From Tetradesmus obliquus (Eukaryota; Chlorophyta; Chlorophyceae; Sphaeropleales; Scenedesmaceae), in NCBI GenBank assembly GCA_030272155.1, contig CP126206.1, positions 4,200,001 through 4,264,000 of the forward strand: a stretch of DNA of 64,000 bases, given 5' to 3'. The notes below the pieces were generated by a model. That model did no database searches, had not been told where the DNA came from, and was given only the letters and a program-made list of their open reading frames with translations. The position numbers and the translations under genes were made by a program. Positions 58,632-64,000 of the stretch are shown in pieces (the stretch's first letter is position 1; each line of letters starts with the position of its first letter).

Positions 58632-61600
58632 ATGGATCCCATGAAGGTATGTGGAAGTATTGTTTTATTGACAGCAACAGCTTTGCAGTTTGGTTCCGGA
58701 TGCAGTGCATCAACTTGCAGGCAGTGACGGGACCTGCTCAGACGGCCATGTGCCTGTTCGCTGTTGTGCTGCAGTGTGGCAGAATGTGACTGTTCGAATG
58801 GGTTTGTTGTAAACATATAGAACTGCTCGCGCGATCTCAGCAGCGCAGCGTCTGCATGGCCGCACCTGATGCTCATGCTGACACGGCCAACAGACCAGCA
58901 GCAGCACAGTACTCTTGCATGCCACGGGAGCTGCAGCAGCTGCCTCAGCGGCACCGCCACTTTGCATCCGCAATAGCAGCCTTTAGCATGCAAGCAGCAG
59001 CTTCTGCCATGCAGCGGCTGGATAGAGTGCAGTGTGCACTGGCATGTGCAGCTAGTGCTGCTGCTGTTAGGACCACATGCAATGGCTGCTGGCATGGCTG
59101 CAGTGTTTTTCAATCAATCATACTGAGTGCGTTCGTTATATACTTGCAATAACCAGCAACTTGGCCAACCACCCTGCATGTGCTGTCTGCCGACCAAGCA
59201 GCAGGTACCTCCTGCAAGCCATGCAAGCCCAGCTTCCTGCAAACCAATCTGCAGACTATGTTGAGTACAAAGCTGCAGCCCTGCCCCAGCGTGCTATCTC
59301 ACCACGCTATATCACCTGATCTCCCACACCACCCCTCTGCTGGCCTCTATACGCTCATCTGCTGTACTCCATTCAAGAGATTTTAGTACCACTTGCTCTG
59401 CTCAGTACTTCCTCTGGCCGTTCTTTCCCCACCCCGCAGCACCGCCCCTCCTCCAACCATGATGCGCCTGACTGGACCACCAGCAGCAGCATGCTGCCTC
59501 TCATGCACCCTCGGCTCAGCAACCCTCCACCCAGCTGTTTGTCCACTAACACCGTGTCACTTTTCTTGCTCCATCCATTTGCAGCACCGCCCCTCCTCCA
59601 ACCATGATGCCCCTTACTGGACCACCAACAGCGGCGCGCCAGTCTGGAACAACAACAGCAGCCTCACCGTGGGCAGCAGGGGGCCCATCCTGCTGGAGGA
59701 CTATCATTTGGTGGAGAAGCTGGCCAACTTTGACAGGGAGCGCATCCCTGAGCGCGTGGTGCATGCGCGGGGTGCTGCAGCCAAGGGCTTCTTTGAGGTG
59801 GGTTAGTTAGCAGCAGGCGGCTGGTTTGCAGGCTGTTGTGGTTGTGTGTGGGTGCTGGTGTGTCTGGCAGGAGGGCCGCAGGGCTTTGCGCAGCTGTGTG
59901 CGTCAGGTTGGACTGGGTTGCGTGTGGCTGTGGCCCCACCCTGCTGGGGGAGGGCCACCTGTGAGCATGAGCATCAACATGTTGCATGTCGCTGCCGCTG
60001 TGCTGCTGCCACTGCCGCCCTTACTGCTGCAGGTGGCGCATGACGAGAGCCACCTGACATGCGTCATGTATGTCTGTTGCTGTGCTGCTGCTGCTGCGCA
60101 AGCTTCTAAGACACTGAACCTGCTGCTGTTGCTGCTGCTGCAGGTGACGCATGACGTGAGCCACCTCACCTGCGCAGACTTCCTGCGCGCGCCTGGCACG
60201 CAGACGCCGGTCATCGTGCGGTTCTCCACAGGTGCGCGGCGTTGTGTTTGATTATCTAATTGAAAATTGACAGAAAACTTGAGAATTGAGAAAAACAACA
60301 CACAGAAGCCCGTCATTGTCTGCTTCTCCTTCTCTGCAGGTGCGCGCTCGCTGTGTTGTTGTTTGTCGTGTTGAGCACTTCAGTATCACAGTGTTTCCTG
60401 CAAGCCTGATTTCCTGCAAGCCTGATAATACGGTATGGCGCTGTGCCGTGACGTGGCTGCGGCTGTTACCGCTTGTTCTGCAGTGTGATCCACGAGCGCG
60501 GCTCCCCTGAGACGGTGCGCGACCCGCGCGGCTTTGCAAACAACCAAACCCCCAGTCTCAAGCTGGATTTTGTTTGCAATGTCTGTCTTTGCAGTGATCC
60601 ACGAGCGCGGCTCGCCTGAGACGTTGCGCGACCCGCGCGGCTTTGCGGTCAAGTTCTACACCCGGGAGGGCAACTTCGACATGGTCGGCAACAACATGCC
60701 CGTGAGTGCGCTGCTGCTGCCTTGGAGTCTCAACCCTTAGGCTTGAACGCTTAGGCTGAAACCCTTAGTCAAGTTCTACACCAGGGAGGGCAACTTCGAC
60801 ATGGTCGGCAACAACATGCCTGTGAGTGTGTGCTAAGCTTTTGAGCCCAAAACTTTAGGCTTTATTATTAGGCTTCAATTCGTATGGTCAAGTTCTACAC
60901 CCGGGAGGGCAACTTTGACATGGTTGGCAACAACATGCCTGTGAGTCTGCGCTGCTGCTGCTGAGGCGCGCTGCTGCTGAGGCTTTGCTGGCTGGCGCCC
61001 TGTACTGCACAGCCCGAGTCAGTGCTTGCGCAAGCAGCCAGCTCGCCTCTTTCCTATGCCGTGACTTGGCGGCTTGCAGCCCCCCCCCCCCCCCCCCCTG
61101 ACACGGTGCATTGCCATGGCAAGTTTTTGCTGCACTGCTTCTTCATACCGTGAATTTCACGCCCCTCTGCAGGTTTTCTTCATCCGCGACGGCATGAAGT
61201 TCCTCGACATGGTGCACTGCCATGCCAGGTGTCTGTACCTGCAAAAGTTCACACCATGAACTCTCACCTCACCTCTTCTTGCCGCTGTGAACTGCACGCT
61301 CCTTGCAGGTGTTCTTCATCCGCGACGGTATGAAGTTCCCCGACATGGTGCACTGCCTGAAGCCCAACCCCAAGAACCACATCCAGGAGGGCTGGCGCAT
61401 CGCCGACTTCTTCTCCCACCACCCAGAGGCGCTGCACATGGTGCGAAGCGCGTTGTAACACCTGTTGTTGATCCTTGTTACATCGTTGGGGGTTTTGTGT
61501 GCCGTCTCTGCCTGTTTGGTGTGCTTGGTGCATCGCCGACTTCTTCTCCCACCACCCGGAGGCGCTGCACATGGTGCGACACTTGTTTGTCTCCTTCTGT

Positions 61601-63987
61601 GTTATATGAAGAAGCTGTGATGTTCTATTGCTGCCTGTTGGCGCGTTAACTTCAAGTTGCCGCCTTCAGGCTCTGTATATGATGAGTTGCAGCCGGCGGG
61701 TTTGTGTGGTGTTGCCATCAAAAATGTGTCAGATCTTTTGGGTTGTGCCGGGCCACATCCAGGAGGGCTGGCGCATCGCCGATTACTTCTCCCACCACCC
61801 AGAGGCGCTGCACATGGTGCGGATTGGAACTACTTTGAAACTGTTGAAGCTTGCGTGTCATGGCCCGCTGGTGCTTGGTGCTGTGCCGTTGTTACAGCCA
61901 ATGAACTGCGCTGCACACAATTAGATCATCAAGTGCACTTCGCAGCTGTATGGTCCTCAGCTTGAGGTGTGTCGGGACCCCTGGCGTTGTGCCGGGCCAT
62001 AGCCAGGCGGGATGGAGCACTGCCAACTTCTTCTCCCACCACCAGGAGGCGCTGCACACGGTGCGGCGTTGTTTGCTTGTTCCATCCATATGTGTGTTTA
62101 TTGGCCGTCTTTGCCTGTTGGTGCAACACGCCCAACTTGCCGCCCCCAGGGGCTGCACATGGTGCTTCTCGCTCTGCTGTTGCTGTGTGGGACTGCGCTG
62201 CGGTGAGCTGGAGTGGAGTGTGTAAAGTTGATGCACCTGTTGCAACAGGGGCAACATGGGCGTGGCTTATGCTGCTGCTGCCTTTCCTGCTCCTGCTGCT
62301 GCCGCTGCTGCTGCTGCTGCAGTTCACCTTCCTGCTGGATGATGTAGGCGTGCCTGCCAACTACCGCCACATGGAGGGCTTTGGCGTGCACACCTTCATG
62401 CTGCTGAGCAAGGCTGGCAAGGAGACGCTGGTCAAGTTCCACTGGAAGCCAACATGCGGTGAGTGGCGCTGCTGCTGCTGCTTTTGTTAGTGCTGCTGCT
62501 GCTGCTACTGCTGTTCGTGTTTGCTGCTCAACAAAGCCGGCAAGGAGACGCTGGTCAAGTTCCACTGGAAGCCTACTTGCGGTGAGTACAGTGCGGCTGC
62601 TGCTGCTATTGTTAGTGCTGCTGCTTCTGCTGCTGCTGCTGCTGCTGTTGGTGTTTGCTGCTGAGCAAATGTGGGCAAGGAGACGCTGGTGAAGTTCCAC
62701 TGGAAGCCTACTTGCGGTGAAGGCTGCTGCGGGTGTTTGTTTTGGTGCTGCTGCTGTTGGTGACGGTGATGGTGCTCGGTGCTCGTCAAGATCCACTGGA
62801 TTCTTACCTACCGCGAGGGCTGCTGCTGCTGCGTGCCACTGCCGCCGTAGAAACAGCGAAGTCCTGCTGTCTCTTGTCTTGACACTCCTGCTGCTGCTGC
62901 TGCTGCTGCTGTTTGTAACCGCAGGCGTGAAGTGCCTGCTGGAGGACGAGGCGGTGGTGGTGGGCGGCAGCAACCACAGCCACGCCACACAGGACCTGTA
63001 CGATGCCATCGCTGCCGGGGACTACCCCGAGTGGAGGCTGTTCATCCAGACCATGGACCCCGCAGACCAGGACAAGTGAGTGCAGGGGGTGTTACTTTCC
63101 AATCATGTTATTTCAGCAGGGACATACTATGTAAAGGTTCTGCTGCCGGGGACTACCCCGAGTGGCGGCTGTTCATCCAGACCATGGACCCCACAGACCA
63201 GGACAAGTGAGTTTGATATTCAAACACATTTGTATAGCCCTGCACCCAAGTTTGACCATGTTTGACCAGGTTGGGACTTGAACCCCCAGTCGTGACCGAA
63301 ATCCAGCACCGTTTTGCGCTGCAGCCTTGGATCTGACCCGCACTCTTGACCGTCTTTGACCATGTTTGACCGCAGGTTTGACTTTGACCCGCTGGACGTG
63401 ACCAAGACGTGGCTCGAGGACCGCTTCCCCCTGCAGCCTGTGGGCCGCATGGTGCTGCACTTTCCTCACCCCTGCCTGCCAACCATGTTTGACCGTTCTT
63501 TGACCATGGTTGTCTGTGTTTGACCGCAGGTTTGACTTTGACCCGCTGGACGTGACCAAGACGTGGCCCGAGGACCGCTTCCCCCTGCAGCCTGTGGGCC
63601 GCATGGCAGCACTTTCCTCACCCCTGCCTGCCAACCATATTTGACCGTTCTTTGACCATGGTTGTCTGTGTTTGACCGCAGGTTTGACTTTGACCCGCTG
63701 GACGTTACCAAGACGTGGCCCGAGGACCGCTTCCCGCTGCAGCCCGTGGGCCGCATGGTGCTGCCTGCACTTTCCTCACCCCTGCCTGCCATATTTGACC
63801 GTTCTTTGACCATGGTTGTCTGTGTTTGACCGCAGGTTTGACTTTGACCCGCTGGATGTGACCAAGACGTGGCCCGAGGACCGCTTCCCGCTGCAGCCCG
63901 TGGGCCGCATGGTGCTCAACCGCAACCCCGACAACTTCTTCAATGACAACGAGCAGCTGGCCTTCTGCCCTGCACTGGTGGTGCCAG
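58632..63987 (+). CDS. Catalase, 5' eight exons (continues past the right edge)
   Basis: Exons 58632-58646, 59585-59797, 60144-60231, 60595-60701, 61309-61440, 62323-62458, 62925-63075 and 63836-63987 join with all phases consistent into 331 residues plus one base. The protein is a plant-type monofunctional haem catalase: [20 protein letters not shown], catalytic His65 in RVVHARG, distal Asn138 in VGNNMP, then [35 protein letters not shown] and [20 protein letters not shown]. The haem-ligand tyrosine and C-terminus (about 160 residues) lie outside. Role: conversion of hydrogen peroxide to water and oxygen, usually in peroxisomes. The first exon encodes MDPMK, as plant catalases begin MDP. Nearly every exon edge is echoed in the introns. 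Among the copies I took those that keep the full conserved protein and match phase. Confidence 0.95.
59440..59484 (+). repeat. 5'-end echo of catalase exon 2
   Basis: CCGCAG followed by CACCGCCCCTCCTCCAACCA repeats the acceptor and start of exon 2 about 145 bp upstream of it. Confidence 0.9.
60033..60066 (+). repeat. 5'-end echo of catalase exon 3
   Basis: CTGCAG followed by GTGGCGCATGACGAGAGCCA repeats the start of exon 3 ([10 protein letters not shown]) upstream of it. Confidence 0.88.
60306..60540 (+). repeat. Exon 3 3'-end echo and exon 4 5'-end echo
   Basis: At 60306-60339 CCCGTCATTGTC... through the CAG|GTGCGC donor repeats the end of exon 3. At 60484-60540 CTGCAG then TGATCCACGAGCGCGGCTCC repeats the start of exon 4. 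Their order within the intron follows the exon they belong to. Confidence 0.88.
60768..60940 (+). repeat. 3'-end echoes of catalase exon 4 (two copies)
   Basis: The 54-bp segment encoding [18 protein letters not shown] with donor CT|GTGAGT recurs at 60768-60821 and 60887-60940. Each is separated by sequence with CTTAGGCTT-like words. Confidence 0.93.
61173..61229 (+). repeat. 5'-end echo of catalase exon 5
   Basis: CTGCAG then GTTTTCTTCATCCGCGACGG repeats [16 protein letters not shown] upstream of exon 5. A poly-C tract (61080-61099) lies just before it. Confidence 0.92.
61529..62162 (+). repeat. 3'-end echoes of catalase exon 5 (four copies)
   Basis: Copies of [16 protein letters not shown] with the ATG|GTGCG donor lie at 61529-61578, 61752-61818 and 61996-62060, and a short one at 62148-62163. 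Divergence rises in the later copies. Confidence 0.92.
62526..62815 (+). repeat. 3'-end echoes of catalase exon 6 (three copies)
   Basis: Copies of [17 protein letters not shown] with donors GTGAGT and GTGAAG lie at 62526-62582 and 62660-62716. A decayed copy without a GT donor lies at 62781-62815. CTG tracts separate them. Confidence 0.92.
63137..63208 (+). repeat. 3'-end echo of catalase exon 7
   Basis: The segment encoding [20 protein letters not shown] with donor CAA|GTGAGT repeats the end of exon 7, downstream of it, with only a few differences. Confidence 0.93.
63376..63835 (+). repeat. Tandem 5'-end echoes of catalase exon 8, three near-identical units
   Basis: Units start at 63376, 63530 and 63682 and the real exon at 63836 (periods 154, 152 and 154 bp). 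Each holds a CCGCAG acceptor, the segment encoding [25 protein letters not shown], and intron sequence with repeated TTTGACCATG/TTTGACCG words. This is the cleanest array in the window. Confidence 0.95.
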
Positions 63988-64000
63988 GTGTGTGCTGCTG

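Noticed and set aside
58632-63987. Echoes as mutually exclusive or cassette exons
   Set aside because: Most copies keep only one splice site (acceptor or donor) and are truncated at the other side, so they cannot act as complete internal exons.

Overview
The window is nuclear DNA from a green alga, most likely a chlorophycean (Sphaeropleales/Scenedesmaceae-like; the rank is inference). The evidence is intron-rich genes with GT-AG junctions, a nuclear gene for a plastid-type ribosomal protein bL35, a plant-type catalase, pervasive CTG/CAG triplet runs, and many short TTTAGGG/CCCTAAA motifs. I rebuilt eight protein-coding loci by joining reading frames at splice sites and checking that intron phases agree.

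Layout, left to right. Minus strand: an MDR-family NADPH oxidoreductase (1750-3973, continues off the left edge). Minus: a secreted Cys-rich/LRR protein (5834-10305). Next is a 5-kb DNA transposon region (10712-15714): two identical 723-bp inverted-repeat units flank a two-exon Tc1/mariner-IS630-like DDE transposase, and the transposase intron carries an antisense Vsr/DUF559-like nuclease ORF. Minus: a Gln/Ala/Ser-rich protein of unknown role (17178-19204). Minus: a membrane-associated cytochrome b5-like MAPR protein (23132-24949). Plus: a twin-CX9C CMC1-like mitochondrial protein (25445-26530). Minus: a 16-exon, 2,783-residue beta-helix/multi-TM/EF-hand surface protein spanning 21 kb (29973-51095). 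Minus: a GNAT acetyltransferase (52400-55208). Finally, a divergent pair shares a 460-bp promoter region: plastid bL35 (minus, 55908-58171) and catalase (plus, 58632-63987, continues off the right edge).

The dominant feature is not a gene. In almost every host gene the introns are filled with tandem, diverged partial copies of the neighbouring exon ends ('exon-edge echoes'). Copies of an exon's 5' end lie upstream of it and usually keep the AG acceptor. Copies of its 3' end lie downstream and keep the GT donor, or the stop codon for last exons. The arrays explain most of the apparent satellites here, including the telomere-like block at 1-1750. TTTAGGG-like motifs sit between several echo units, and (CTG)n runs often sit directly before 3' splice sites. 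The transposon and the LRR gene lack echoes.

The genes do not form a pathway; they are independently spliced. Catalase (peroxisomal H2O2 removal), bL35 (plastid translation), CMC1-like (mitochondrial IMS), MAPR (haem/sterol-type binding) and MDR reductase are ordinary housekeeping or stress genes. The giant beta-helix and LRR proteins are probable cell-surface proteins.
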